Shown here: piece after piece, positions 1 through 8,755 of the stretch
Layout of the letters: each line of letters starts with the position of its first letter
How positions within the stretch are numbered: the first letter of the stretch is position 1
Origin: Caballeronia mineralivorans PML1(12)
GTDB lineage: Bacteria; Pseudomonadota; Gammaproteobacteria; Burkholderiales; Burkholderiaceae
Assembly (NCBI RefSeq): GCF_001028175.1
Contig: NZ_AEJF01000148.1
Coordinates: 1 to 54,130 of the forward strand
DNA: 54,130 nt
Direction: 5' to 3'
Position numbers and translations under genes: made by a program
The notes under the pieces: model-generated
Databases searched by the model: none
What the model saw: the letters and a program-made list of their open reading frames with translations, nothing else
What the model was told of the DNA's origin: nothing

Positions 1-37
1 CCACGCGTTCTGAGCGCGCGCATCGAAGCGATTCAAC

Positions 38-78
38 AAAAAAAACGGGGTGGAAGGCCGCCGCATCGCGCCACCCCG
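38..78 (-). terminator. Rho-independent terminator-like hairpin read on the minus strand
   Basis: An 8-bp perfect stem (46-53 pairing with 71-78, CGGGGTGG/CCACCCCG) is preceded on the + strand by eight A residues (38-45). Read leftward it is a GC stem followed by eight U residues, the classic intrinsic terminator form. No minus-strand gene is visible to its right, so it would stop antisense transcription from the liv region. It could also be the shared end of a gene lying left of the window. Confidence 0.55.
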
Positions 79-98
79 GAATGGTCTGGAGACCTCTC

Positions 99-1292
99 AT
101 GATTTTCGATTCCGCGCCGAAGTTTCGTCTCGCGTTCGCCTCGCTCGTGCTTGCGTGCGTGAGCGGCGCTGCTCAGGCTCAGGCTCAGGCTCCTTCCGCC
201 GCACCGCTCAAGGTCGGCGTCATGCTGCCGTTCACCGGCACCTACGCGCCGCTCGGCGTCGCAATTGAGAACGGCTTCAAGTTGTATGTGCAGCAGCAGG
301 GCGGCCGTCTTGGTGGGCGCACGATCGACTACGTTCGTCTCGACGATGAATCCGACCCGTCGAAAGCCTCCGAAAATGCGAGCCGCCTGGTGAAGCGCGA
401 TCACGTCGATGTGCTGCTCGGCACGGTTCACTCAGGCGTCGCCATGGCGATGGCCAAGGTCGCCAAGGACACCAACACGCTGCTGATCGTGCCCAATGCG
501 GGCGCGGACAACGTGACCGGGCCACTGTGCGCGCCGAACATCTTCCGCACGTCGTTTTCGAACTGGCAGCCGGCCTATGCAATGGGCAAGGTGGTTGCAT
601 CGAAAGGCGCGAAGCGAGTGGTGACGCTGACGTGGAAATACGCGGCCGGTGAAGAATCGGTGCGCGGTTTCAAGGAAGCATTCGAAGCGGCGGGCGGCAA
701 GGTCGTCGATGAGTTGACGGTGCCATTCCCCAACGTCGAATTCCAGGCGCAGCTTACGCAGATCGCCGCTGCTAAACCTGACGCCGTGTATGTGTTTTTT
801 GCGGGCGCGGGCGCCGTGAAGTTCGTGAAGGACTATGCCGCTGCCGGCCTCAAGGACAAGATCCCGCTGTACGGTGCGGGCTTCCTGACCGACGGCACGC
901 TGGAAGCGCAAGGCGACGCTGCTCAAGGCTTGCTGACGACGCTCCACTACGCGGACGGACTGACATCGGCACGCGACCAGGGCTTCCGGCTGGACTATGC
1001 GAAGACCTACAAGCTGCAGCCCGATGTCTACGCAGTGCAGGGCTACGACGCGGCGCAACTGCTGGGGGCGGGGCTCGTGGCAGTGAAGGGCGACATGACC
1101 CAACGCGACGCCATGGTCCGTGCCATGGAGCAGGCGAAGATCGATAGTCCGCGCGGCCCGTTCGTGATGTCGAAGGCGCACAACCCGGTTCAGGACATCT
1201 ATCTGCGTCAGGTCAATGGGCATGAGAACCGCGTGGTGCTGGTCGCGGCGAAAGGGCTGGCCGATCCCGCGCGCGGCTGCCGGATGAACTGA
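99..1292 (+). CDS. Periplasmic substrate-binding protein of a branched-chain amino acid-type (HAAT) ABC importer
   Basis: A 397-residue protein with an N-terminal signal peptide: basic start, hydrophobic stretch to about residue 25, then a repeated Ala-Gln segment containing the likely signal peptidase site. The mature part has the Leu/Ile/Val-binding fold (periplasmic-binding family 6), beginning with a PLKVGVMLPFTGTYAPLG-type strand. The ATG at 81 is also open, but the ATG at 99 has GGAG about 8 bases upstream. The first gene of a five-gene transporter operon, 22 bases before the permease. The ligand cannot be read from sequence. The esterase gene downstream makes an aromatic acid as plausible as an amino acid, but that is inference. 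Confidence 0.9.
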   Translation: MIFDSAPKFRLAFASLVLACVSGAAQAQAQAPSAAPLKVGVMLPFTGTYAPLGVAIENGFKLYVQQQGGRLGGRTIDYVRLDDESDPSKASENASRLVKRDHVDVLLGTVHSGVAMAMAKVAKDTNTLLIVPNAGADNVTGPLCAPNIFRTSFSNWQPAYAMGKVVASKGAKRVVTLTWKYAAGEESVRGFKEAFEAAGGKVVDELTVPFPNVEFQAQLTQIAAAKPDAVYVFFAGAGAVKFVKDYAAAGLKDKIPLYGAGFLTDGTLEAQGDAAQGLLTTLHYADGLTSARDQGFRLDYAKTYKLQPDVYAVQGYDAAQLLGAGLVAVKGDMTQRDAMVRAMEQAKIDSPRGPFVMSKAHNPVQDIYLRQVNGHENRVVLVAAKGLADPARGCRMN

Positions 1293-1314
1293 GTAGCAAC
1301 GGGGTATTCAAGCA

Positions 1315-2190
1315 ATGACTCTCGCGACATTCTTCGTGCAATGCCTGAACAGCATGCAGTACGGCCTGCTGTTGTTCCTGGTCGCGAGCGGCTTGACGCT
1401 CGTGTTCGGGATCATGGGCATCGTCAATCTGGCGCATGGCAGTTTCTACATGATCGGCGCGTACCTCGCGTATTCGCTGACCGCGCTGACCGGTAACCTG
1501 TTCGTCGCGCTCGCGCTCGGCCTCGTGCTGTCGCTTATCTTCGGCTACCTGCTGGAGTGGGTGTTCTTCAGTTTTCTATACGAGCGCGATCACTTGCAGC
1601 AGGTGTTGATGACCTATGGACTGATTCTCGTGATCGAGGAACTGCGCAGCATCCTCATAGGCGACGACGTGCATGGGGTCGCCGTGCCCGCGTTCCTCGC
1701 AGGGTCGATTTCCATCGGCAACGACATGCTGTATCCGGTCTACCGGCTGTTTGTATCGGCGGCGTGCGTCGTGCTTGCACTCGCGTTGTACTGGCTGATC
1801 CGCAAGACGCGCGTGGGCATGAAAATCCGCGCGGGCGCGTCGAACCGCGAGATGGCGCAGTCGCTTGGCATCGATATCGGCTTGCTGTACCGCGTGGTGT
1901 TTTCGTTGGGCTTCGGGCTCGCGGTGATGTCGGGAATGTTGTTCGCGCCGGTGTCGACCGTCTATCCGGGCATGGGCGCGCAGATGCTGATCGTGTGTTT
2001 TCTGGTGGTAGTGATCGGCGGCATCGGGTCCATTACCGGCGCGTTCGTGGCGGCGTTGCTGATCGGTTTCGTCGATACCTTCGGCAAGGTGTTGTGGCAG
2101 GAAGGCGCGGGTATCGCGATCTATCTCCTGATGGCGGTGATCCTGCTGGTGCGGCCCGCTGGATTGCTTGGGGAGAGGGCCGCGCGATGA
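1315..2190 (+). CDS. livH: Branched-chain amino acid-type ABC transporter permease, LivH family
   Basis: A 291-residue inner-membrane protein that is hydrophobic throughout, with about eight predicted membrane segments. The LivH-type N-terminus contains the SGLTLVFGIMGIVNLAHGSF stretch, and the C-terminal part carries the VIGGIGSITGAF loop typical of this permease family. It forms the translocation path with the LivM-type subunit. Its stop codon overlaps the next start (ATGA at 2187-2190), so translation is probably coupled. Family assignment is secure. The liv symbol denotes the family, not a proven amino acid substrate. Confidence 0.92.
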   Translation: MTLATFFVQCLNSMQYGLLLFLVASGLTLVFGIMGIVNLAHGSFYMIGAYLAYSLTALTGNLFVALALGLVLSLIFGYLLEWVFFSFLYERDHLQQVLMTYGLILVIEELRSILIGDDVHGVAVPAFLAGSISIGNDMLYPVYRLFVSAACVVLALALYWLIRKTRVGMKIRAGASNREMAQSLGIDIGLLYRVVFSLGFGLAVMSGMLFAPVSTVYPGMGAQMLIVCFLVVVIGGIGSITGAFVAALLIGFVDTFGKVLWQEGAGIAIYLLMAVILLVRPAGLLGERAAR

Positions 2191-3215
2191 CATTCTTCAC
2201 ACGGCGATGCGCCTGGACCGCATCTGGCTGGACCCTCTTCCTGCTCGCGCTGGCAGCCGCCCCGGCAATGCTGGACGGTGGCTTTGAACTCGAATTGCTA
2301 TCGAAGGTGATGATCATGTCGATCTTCGCCGCGAGCCTGCAATTGCTCGTGGGTTGCACCGGCCTGGTCAGTCTCGGGCACGCAGCGTTCTTTGGTGTGG
2401 GCGCGTATGCCACTGCGCTCGTTGCACCGCAGGCGGGCGCTGCGAACCTTGTTGCAACGTTGGCGTTCGCAGGTGGCGTTGCGATGCTGTTCGCCGTGGT
2501 GATCGGCCTGCTCGTGCTGAGAACGCGCGGCATCTACTTCATCATGGTCACGCTGGCGTTCGCGCAGATGCTCTATTACGTGGTCCACGACGGCAAGGGT
2601 TTTGGCGGCAGCGACGGCACGTATCTGTACTTCAAGCCGGTCGTCGGCATGTTCGGTAAAACCTGGATCGACCTCGCCGATGGCCGCGCGTTCTATTGGT
2701 CCGTGCTTGCCGTGCTGGTCTTTACGCTCGGCGTGCTGTGGGTCGTCATGCGGTCACGTTTTGGGCATGCGTTAGCAGGTATCCGGCATAACGAGCAACG
2801 CATGACGGCGTCGGGTTATCCGGTGTTTGTATACAAGCTTGCGAGCTTCGCGATAGGTGGCGCGCTGGCCGGTATCGCCGGTTCGCTATACGCGTTCCAG
2901 TATGGCTTCGTTAATCCGGAACTGTTCTCGTGGCATCAGTCAGGCAACGTGCTACTGATGGTGATACTTGGCGGCCCCGGTTTCGGCGGCGCAATTGCGG
3001 GCGCGCTGGTGTTCGTGCTGCTCAGCGACTGGCTCTCGGAACTCACGAAACACTGGCAGCTCATTTTCGGCTTGCTCATCATTGTTTCAGTGGCGGCGCT
3101 GCCGCTTGGCCTGACCGGTGGCGTGGCCGCTTGCCACGCGGCTATCGAGCGGTTGTGCGTACGCAGACGAGGCGTGCCCGTCAAGGCCGCGCCGAAAGAG
3201 GAGCGTGCATTGTGA
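2187..3215 (+). CDS. livM: Branched-chain amino acid-type ABC transporter permease, LivM family
   Basis: A 342-residue inner-membrane permease, the second transmembrane subunit of the importer. Family features are the LVGCTGLVSLGHAAFFGVGAY segment near residues 50-70 and a GGPGFGGAIAGA loop near the C-terminus. The reading frame is open much further upstream (from 1557), but that part is a shadow of livH. The ATG at 2187 overlapping the livH stop is the natural start. The stop overlaps the GTG start of the ATPase gene at 3212. Confidence 0.92.
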   Translation: MTFFTRRCAWTASGWTLFLLALAAAPAMLDGGFELELLSKVMIMSIFAASLQLLVGCTGLVSLGHAAFFGVGAYATALVAPQAGAANLVATLAFAGGVAMLFAVVIGLLVLRTRGIYFIMVTLAFAQMLYYVVHDGKGFGGSDGTYLYFKPVVGMFGKTWIDLADGRAFYWSVLAVLVFTLGVLWVVMRSRFGHALAGIRHNEQRMTASGYPVFVYKLASFAIGGALAGIAGSLYAFQYGFVNPELFSWHQSGNVLLMVILGGPGFGGAIAGALVFVLLSDWLSELTKHWQLIFGLLIIVSVAALPLGLTGGVAACHAAIERLCVRRRGVPVKAAPKEERAL

Positions 3216-3982
3216 CGCTCACTCGCTCTCAATTTACGTCGCTGCGTGCTTGCAACCTGACGCGCCGTTTCGGTGGCTTGACCGCTGTGAACGATGTGTC
3301 GCTCGATGTTAACGTCGGCACGATCCATAGCGTGCTCGGCACCAATGGCGCCGGCAAGTCGACGTTAATCAACCTGTTGTGCGGCGAGCTTACGCCCACG
3401 TCAGGCGACGTTCTGCTTAACGACGCATCCATTGGCGGATGGTCGCAACAGCGCCGCGCACGCGCCGGAGTAGGGCGGACCTATCAACGCAACAACGTGT
3501 TCGCGCCGCTGAGCGTAATGGAGAACTGTCGCCTCGCGGCGCAAGCCCGCATGCCACGCGCCTGGCATCTGCATGAAGCTGCGCAGCACTGTGCGGCGAG
3601 CAATGAACTGGCCGCTGCCGCGCTCGAGCATGCGGGACTGACGCACTGCGCCATGCGCATCGCGGGAACGCTGTCGCATGGTCAGAAGCGGCAACTGGAA
3701 ATCGCGATGTGTCTGGCCGGTGAGCCCGCCATCTTGCTGCTCGATGAACCGCTCGCGGGCATGGGTCCGGAAGAGACGGCCCGCATGCTGGAGTTGCTGC
3801 AGTCGCTGCGCGCCGAACACGCGATCCTGCTCGTCGAACACGATATGGACGCGGTGTTCGCCACCTCCGATGTCGTCACGGTGATGGTCGACGGCGCGGT
3901 GATCGCGTCGGGAACCAGCGATGAGATACGTTCGAATCGCGCCGTGCAAAGCGCCTATCTGGGGACCGCCGATGTCGAATGA
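3212..3982 (+). CDS. livG: ABC transporter ATP-binding protein, LivG family
   Basis: A 256-residue cytoplasmic ATPase. Walker A is GTNGAGKST at about residues 43-51, the signature is LSHGQKRQLEIA, and Walker B is ILLLDEPLAGMG followed by an H-loop VEHDMD. The signature has H in place of the usual second G, as is common in LivG proteins. The GTG at 3212 overlapping the livM stop is the start; the longer open frame from 2930 lies over livM. It pairs with the LivF-type ATPase, whose start overlaps its end. Confidence 0.92.
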   Translation: MTLTRSQFTSLRACNLTRRFGGLTAVNDVSLDVNVGTIHSVLGTNGAGKSTLINLLCGELTPTSGDVLLNDASIGGWSQQRRARAGVGRTYQRNNVFAPLSVMENCRLAAQARMPRAWHLHEAAQHCAASNELAAAALEHAGLTHCAMRIAGTLSHGQKRQLEIAMCLAGEPAILLLDEPLAGMGPEETARMLELLQSLRAEHAILLVEHDMDAVFATSDVVTVMVDGAVIASGTSDEIRSNRAVQSAYLGTADVE

Positions 3983-4718
3983 AACGCTCTCGCCTCAGGC
4001 GGTCTTGCGTCCGCCGCTGCTTGAATCGACCGGGCTCAACGCGTGGTACGGAACGAGCCATGTGCTGCGCGGCGTCGATCTCATGATCCGCGAAGGCGAA
4101 ACCGTCGCGCTGATGGGCCGCAACGGCATGGGCAAATCGACGTTGTTGCGCAGCGTGCTCGGCCACGTGAAGCGTCGCACAGGGCGCGTGCAGATAGGCG
4201 GCATCGATATGTCGACGGCCCGCGCGCATGCCATCGCACGGCGCGGTCTTAGCTACGTGCCCGAGGGGCGTGGGGTGTTTCCGAACTTGTCGGTGCGGGA
4301 AAACCTGCTGCTCGCGGGGCAGCCGGGCGTGGACGGCAAACAGGCATGGACCTTCGAGCGAGTACTCAATACGTTCCCGCGTTTGAAAGTGAGGTTATCG
4401 AACGGCGGCGCGCAGTTGTCGGGCGGCGAGCAGCAAATGCTCGCGATTGGCCGGGCGCTGATGACCAACCCCGTGTGCCTGATTCTCGACGAAGCCACCG
4501 AAGGGCTTGCACCCAAGATCGTCCAGGAGATCTGGCAGGTGATCTCGACGGTGCGCGCGACGGGTATAGCCGCGATCATTGTCGACCGGAATTACCGGAC
4601 TGTCCTCGAGCATGCCGACCGGGCGATCGTGCTGGAGAAGGGGCAGGTCGTAGTCGAAGCGGCAGCCGCCGATCTGCTGGCCGATAGCGTGCTGCAACAG
4701 CGTTACTTAGGGGTGTGA
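3972..4718 (+). CDS. livF: ABC transporter ATP-binding protein, LivF family
   Basis: A 248-residue ATPase. Walker A GRNGMGKST lies at about residues 49-57, with signature LSGGEQQML and Walker B LILDEATEGLAP. The switch region reads VDRN where many ABC ATPases have a histidine; LivF proteins commonly have EQN there, so this fits the family. The ATG at 3972 overlaps the end of livG by 11 bases and gives a normal LivF length; an ATG at 3921 is less likely. It completes a full five-component importer. Confidence 0.92.
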   Translation: MSNETLSPQAVLRPPLLESTGLNAWYGTSHVLRGVDLMIREGETVALMGRNGMGKSTLLRSVLGHVKRRTGRVQIGGIDMSTARAHAIARRGLSYVPEGRGVFPNLSVRENLLLAGQPGVDGKQAWTFERVLNTFPRLKVRLSNGGAQLSGGEQQMLAIGRALMTNPVCLILDEATEGLAPKIVQEIWQVISTVRATGIAAIIVDRNYRTVLEHADRAIVLEKGQVVVEAAAADLLADSVLQQRYLGV

Positions 4719-4978
4719 ACGATATGCCATGGCGAATAAAAAACCTTTCCACCGCGTTAAACGATACCCAGCGCGCCGGGTCGACGGTACGGGCAGTTGT
4801 GCGGCTTATCGGCGTGTCCGCGACCTTGAGCACGCTGGCATACGCTCATGCCGCAACGCCGGCGGCATCCACTTCAGCAGCCGCGCCAGTGTCTACCTTG
4901 CCCGCGCTTATTCAGGCGCTCGCCGCACGCGGCATCCTGGTGCCCGAAACTGATCGCGATCTGGATCGCTTCCGATAA
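4715..4978 (+). CDS. Small predicted exported protein of unknown function
   Basis: An 87-residue frame starting with GTG at 4715, overlapping the livF stop, or ATG at 4724. It has a basic N-terminus, a hydrophobic stretch at about residues 28-45 and an AHA-AT type cleavage site. A short mature part (about 40 residues) is rich in Ala, Ser and Pro and ends in an Asp/Arg-rich tail. I do not recognise a family. The start/stop overlap with livF and the position before the esterase gene support translation, but there is no homology evidence. Confidence 0.45.
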   Translation: MNDMPWRIKNLSTALNDTQRAGSTVRAVVRLIGVSATLSTLAYAHAATPAASTSAAAPVSTLPALIQALAARGILVPETDRDLDRFR

Positions 4979-5045
4979 CGAAGACGCGCCTGCCTGCGAA
5001 AAAATCACGACAAACAAGGCCAGACACTGGCAAGGAGACGATGTA

Positions 5046-6926
5046 ATGAAGCGAGTCCGATATCCCCTGGTACAGAGCCGGATAGTGCGGCTGGGTCTGC
5101 CCGTTTTGGTGACGATATGCGCGAGCGTCGTGCTGCTTGCCGCATGCGGAGGCAATACGAGTTCCAGTGCGTTGACTGCGGCGACAACCAAACCGCTGAC
5201 CTGCGACGACTCGATGAAGACCGCATTCAAGCCCGATGTGAATACCACGGTGACGCTGGTGAAGGCGTTCAAGAAGGGCGACGATCTCAACCTGAGCGGC
5301 ACGTCGTCAGGTGTCACGGCGACCAACGATCTGTGCATGGTCAAGCTGAATGTCGGACCGGGAAACCCGGGTCCCGCGGGCGCGCCGTCGACTTCACCTG
5401 GCATCGGTATCGAAGTGTGGCTTCCGAGTCCCGCTAACTGGAACAAACGTGTACATGTGGTGGGCGGCGGTGGTTGGGCTGGTGGTGTGCAAGGATCGAC
5501 AACGGCCATCGCGGGGCTGCCTAACCCGCTCGCAGCACTTTTTCCAGCTGTGGCTGTTAGCACCGTTGCGATTGCCGAAACTGAAGGGGCTGTATCGGCG
5601 TCAACGGACACTGGGCACGCTGACACTGCGGGTGGCGGCTCGTTCGCGATGAATCCGGATGGCACGATCAACACTGCGCTTTGGACCGACTTCGCGTCCC
5701 GCTCCATCCATGAAATGGCTGTGGACACGAAGGCGCTCGCCACAGCGTATTACGGTATCGCACCAAAGTACTCGTACTGGGACGGCTTCTCTACTGGTGG
5801 ACGCCAGGGTATGAAAGAAGCGCAAGCCAATCCAGATGACTTCGACGGCATCCTTGCAGGTGGGCCCGCGTTCAACTGGAGCAAGTTCATCACGGGGGAA
5901 CTCTATCCGCAGATCGTCTTTCAGCGTGATCTCGGCGGTACGCCTCTGACTACGGCGCAGCAGGACCTCGTATCCAATGCGGCTATCAGCGCGTGCGATT
6001 CGGTGGGCGGCCAGCATCTCGGCTACATCCTCGATCCATCCGCGTGCAAATATGATCCCACCGCGGACCGGAATGTCCTATGTGCGGCGAGCGGGGGCGC
6101 GAATAGTACGCCGGCTTGCGTCACGCCGGTGCAGGCCGCCGCGATCAACAAGATCTGGTACGGCATCACGTCTGACGGGTCAGCACCCGTGCCGGGTTCG
6201 GACAACGGATGGGCTTCGGTCACGTCGCTGACTGGCCCCAGCGGCGTGCAACGCTGGTTCGGACAGACGCGCGGGACGTCGCTATACGGCGCGTTCTTCG
6301 GCGGTACCGGCCTGGCAGGTGTCAATGGTCCCTTTACTGTCGCATCCGATCAGGTAGCGCTGGAATTGCAGAATCCCACCATTGCCGGACCGAATTTCGT
6401 GAATGCAACGGGTAACGGAGCGTCTGGCTGGAAGGCTCTCTCCTATGCGCAACTGTCGAATGCATTCGATCAGGGCATCGCGCTACAGTCGCAATTTGGC
6501 CAGATCAACACCGACAACCCAGACCTTTCCGCATTCAAAAGTCATGGCGGAAAACTGCTTCACTATCACGGCCTCTCGGACGAATTGATCATGCCGCAAG
6601 GATCGGTCAATTACTACACGCGAGTCGTGAACCAGATGGGCGGAGATCTTGCGTCGGTGCAAAGCTTCTATCGGCTCTTCCTCATCCCGGGCTTTGGTCA
6701 CGGTAGCCTTAACGGTACCGCCAATCCTGCGGCGAATCCGCCGGTGCCTGCAGCCGGGCAGCTATACCAGGTGCTCGCTGGTTGGGTGGAGAATGGCGTT
6801 GCACCGGACAAGATTCCGCTGCAAAACCAGGGCGGGACGATTACGCGGCCCATCTGCATGTACCCGTCGAAGCCGACTTACACCGGCGGCGATGTAGGGG
6901 CGGCATCGAGTTTTACGTGTAGTTGA
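5046..6926 (+). CDS. Tannase/feruloyl esterase family lipoprotein (alpha/beta hydrolase)
   Basis: A 626-residue secreted esterase with a lipoprotein signal (basic start, hydrophobic run, LAAC with Cys34 as the lipid-attachment residue). The start has AAGGAGA upstream. The tannase-family catalytic triad is visible: Ser249 in DGFSTGGRQG, Asp512 in HGLSDELIMP and His552 in PGFGHG. Tannases usually have Cys just before the Ser and just after the His, joined by a disulfide (the CS-D-HC motif); here these positions are Phe248 and Gly553. Probable role: hydrolysing aromatic esters at the cell surface and releasing aromatic acids, which the upstream importer could take up. The pairing is inference. 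Confidence 0.88.
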   Translation: MKRVRYPLVQSRIVRLGLPVLVTICASVVLLAACGGNTSSSALTAATTKPLTCDDSMKTAFKPDVNTTVTLVKAFKKGDDLNLSGTSSGVTATNDLCMVKLNVGPGNPGPAGAPSTSPGIGIEVWLPSPANWNKRVHVVGGGGWAGGVQGSTTAIAGLPNPLAALFPAVAVSTVAIAETEGAVSASTDTGHADTAGGGSFAMNPDGTINTALWTDFASRSIHEMAVDTKALATAYYGIAPKYSYWDGFSTGGRQGMKEAQANPDDFDGILAGGPAFNWSKFITGELYPQIVFQRDLGGTPLTTAQQDLVSNAAISACDSVGGQHLGYILDPSACKYDPTADRNVLCAASGGANSTPACVTPVQAAAINKIWYGITSDGSAPVPGSDNGWASVTSLTGPSGVQRWFGQTRGTSLYGAFFGGTGLAGVNGPFTVASDQVALELQNPTIAGPNFVNATGNGASGWKALSYAQLSNAFDQGIALQSQFGQINTDNPDLSAFKSHGGKLLHYHGLSDELIMPQGSVNYYTRVVNQMGGDLASVQSFYRLFLIPGFGHGSLNGTANPAANPPVPAAGQLYQVLAGWVENGVAPDKIPLQNQGGTITRPICMYPSKPTYTGGDVGAASSFTCS

Positions 6927-6955
6927 GCTGCTTCAACGATGTGGTTCAGGTCGGC

Positions 6956-6982
6956 ATCGCGACAGCATCTTGCTGTCGCGAT
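6956..6982. terminator. Perfect hairpin between convergent genes
   Basis: An 11-bp perfect stem (6956-6966 with 6972-6982, ATCGCGACAGC) with a 5-base loop lies 29 bases after the esterase stop and before the convergent monooxygenase gene. There is no clear T-run on either side, so it may be a weak bidirectional terminator or an RNA-stabilising structure. Confidence 0.4.
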
Positions 6983-7113
6983 ACCGCCACGCGGCAATGT
7001 GATGTCCGGCGGGATAGACGAAGGCGCCTAGGCGCAGTTGTCCGGTCCGCTTGGTCATGGAATGTGGGATCGGGATGCTTTGTGAAAGGGGGCCGCTTGA
7101 CGAGAGCGAACGC

Positions 7114-8466
7114 TCAAGCGCTTTTGCGCCATAACCTCTGGTTCTCGGGACGCGCCAGACCGAGATGTTCGCGCAGCGTCGCGCCTTCGTAGTCCGTGCG
7201 AAAAATGCCGCGCCGGCGAAGGATCGGAACGACGCCGTCGACGAAGTCCTGCAAGCCGCCCGGCAACGTATCGGGCATGAGGTTGAAGCCATCCGCGGCT
7301 CCTGCGTTGAACCAGCGTTCGATGTCATCCGCGATCTGCTCGGGCGTACCCACAATCACGCGATGACCGCCGCCGCCCGCGAGCGCCCTGATGAGTTCGC
7401 GCACGGTGTAGCCGTGCTGGCGGCTTTGTGCCAGCGTCGCGTGAAAGAACGTGTGGTTGCCATTGCCCTGGCCGGGCAAGGACAGGTTGTCCGGCAGTTG
7501 TTCATCCAGCTTCAGGCGGTCCGGGCTCACGCCCAGGACACCGGCTAGCCGGGTCAGGCTATAACTCCACGGAATCAGGTCCACCAGTTCGTCACGGCGA
7601 CGTAACGCTTCAGCCTCAGTCGAGCCGATGACCGTGGTCAGTCCGGCCAGCACCTTCACCGCATCGGGACCTCGTCCAAAGGCCGCTGCGCGCGCTTTGA
7701 GATCACGTCCATAGGCTAGCGACTCGTCGAAGGATTGCGAGGCCGAGAACACTGCCTCGGCATGGCGTGCGGCAAGCTCGCGGCCGTCGCCCGAAGCGCC
7801 GGCTTGCACGAGCACCGGATGCCCTTGCGGTGAACGCGGCACGTTCAACGGACCCTGCACCGAGAAATGCGGGCCGCGATGCGAGACCGGGTGAACCTTG
7901 TCCGTATCGACGAATAGTCCGCTTGTTTTATCGCCGATGACCGCGCCGTCCTCCCAACTGTCCCAGAGCGCTTTGACGACGCTGGTGAACTCCGAAGCAC
8001 GCGCGTAGCGTTCAGCGTGATCGGGCACCGCCTCGCGGCCGAAATTGCGCGCTGAGCCCAGGTCGGCGGTGGTCACGACGTTCCAGCCCGCCCGTCCGCC
8101 GCTGACATGGTCGAGCGTCGCGAAACGGCGCGCGATGTTATACGGCTCGTTGTAACTCGTCGACGCAGTGCCGATCACGCCGATATGCGAGGTCGCCGCC
8201 GCGATGCTGGCCAGCAGGATGGTCGGCTCCAGCGCGGTGATCGGTCGAAAGTCGATCTGGTCGGCGATAGAGGCGTTATCGGCGAGAAACACGGCGTCAA
8301 ACTTGGCTGCCTCCGCGATCTGTGCAACGCGGACGTAATGACTAACGTTGATGAACGCCAGAGGATCGGCTTCCGCTAGCCGCCATGCAGAGGGGACGAA
8401 ACCCGAATGCAGGATATTGACGTTGAGGTGCAGGCGTCGCGGCGGGGTGCTTTTAAGGTGGGTCAT
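7114..8466 (-). CDS. LLM-class flavin-dependent monooxygenase (NtaA/SnaA/DszA-like)
   Basis: A 450-residue luciferase-fold enzyme using reduced FMN from a partner reductase. Family features include an LHLNVNILHSGF start, the AKFDAVFLAD strand, TLDHVSGGRAGWNVVTT, PVLVQAGASGDGRELAA, and a C-terminal GTPEQIADDIERWF followed by DGFNLMP. Length is normal for the NtaA/SnaA/DszA group, which oxidises sulfur- or nitrogen-containing organic substrates. The ATG at 8466 was chosen; a TTG at 8475 is also in frame. It is divergent from the acyl-CoA-dehydrogenase-like gene at 8756, a pairing common in organosulfur-scavenging loci. No reductase gene is visible nearby. Substrate unknown. Confidence 0.88.
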   Translation of the reverse strand: MTHLKSTPPRRLHLNVNILHSGFVPSAWRLAEADPLAFINVSHYVRVAQIAEAAKFDAVFLADNASIADQIDFRPITALEPTILLASIAAATSHIGVIGTASTSYNEPYNIARRFATLDHVSGGRAGWNVVTTADLGSARNFGREAVPDHAERYARASEFTSVVKALWDSWEDGAVIGDKTSGLFVDTDKVHPVSHRGPHFSVQGPLNVPRSPQGHPVLVQAGASGDGRELAARHAEAVFSASQSFDESLAYGRDLKARAAAFGRGPDAVKVLAGLTTVIGSTEAEALRRRDELVDLIPWSYSLTRLAGVLGVSPDRLKLDEQLPDNLSLPGQGNGNHTFFHATLAQSRQHGYTVRELIRALAGGGGHRVIVGTPEQIADDIERWFNAGAADGFNLMPDTLPGGLQDFVDGVVPILRRRGIFRTDYEGATLREHLGLARPENQRLWRKSA

Positions 8467-8755
8467 CTTTCTCAAGCGCTCAATAACTGAATAAGCTGAA
8501 TAGCCGACCTTCGATTCTTGATCGGACAGCCGCGTAGAGCCACGAATAAATCCACCGATCGATATACGCTAAAGCACTAAACCGAATGGGCTCAGGAAGC
8601 GTGCCAGCGGCATTCGCATTAGCTTTGGCGCATAGCTTTGAGCAACGCTGGGGAAACCCGGCAAGCGCATATGGTTAGCACCTATCGTTCGTTGCCGGCG
8701 GCTCGGCATGGCACTTATCCTCATTGTTTGCACCGTTTAAATTGTGGAGAAGTGA

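Noticed and set aside
174..195. Short tandem repeat of GCTCAG near the start
   Set aside because: It encodes the Ala-Gln repeat at the signal-peptide cleavage region and needs no other explanation.
432..1223. A 263-codon minus-strand frame opposite the binding-protein gene
   Set aside because: Shadow frame with no recognisable domain; the plus-strand gene has signal peptide, family motifs and ribosome site.
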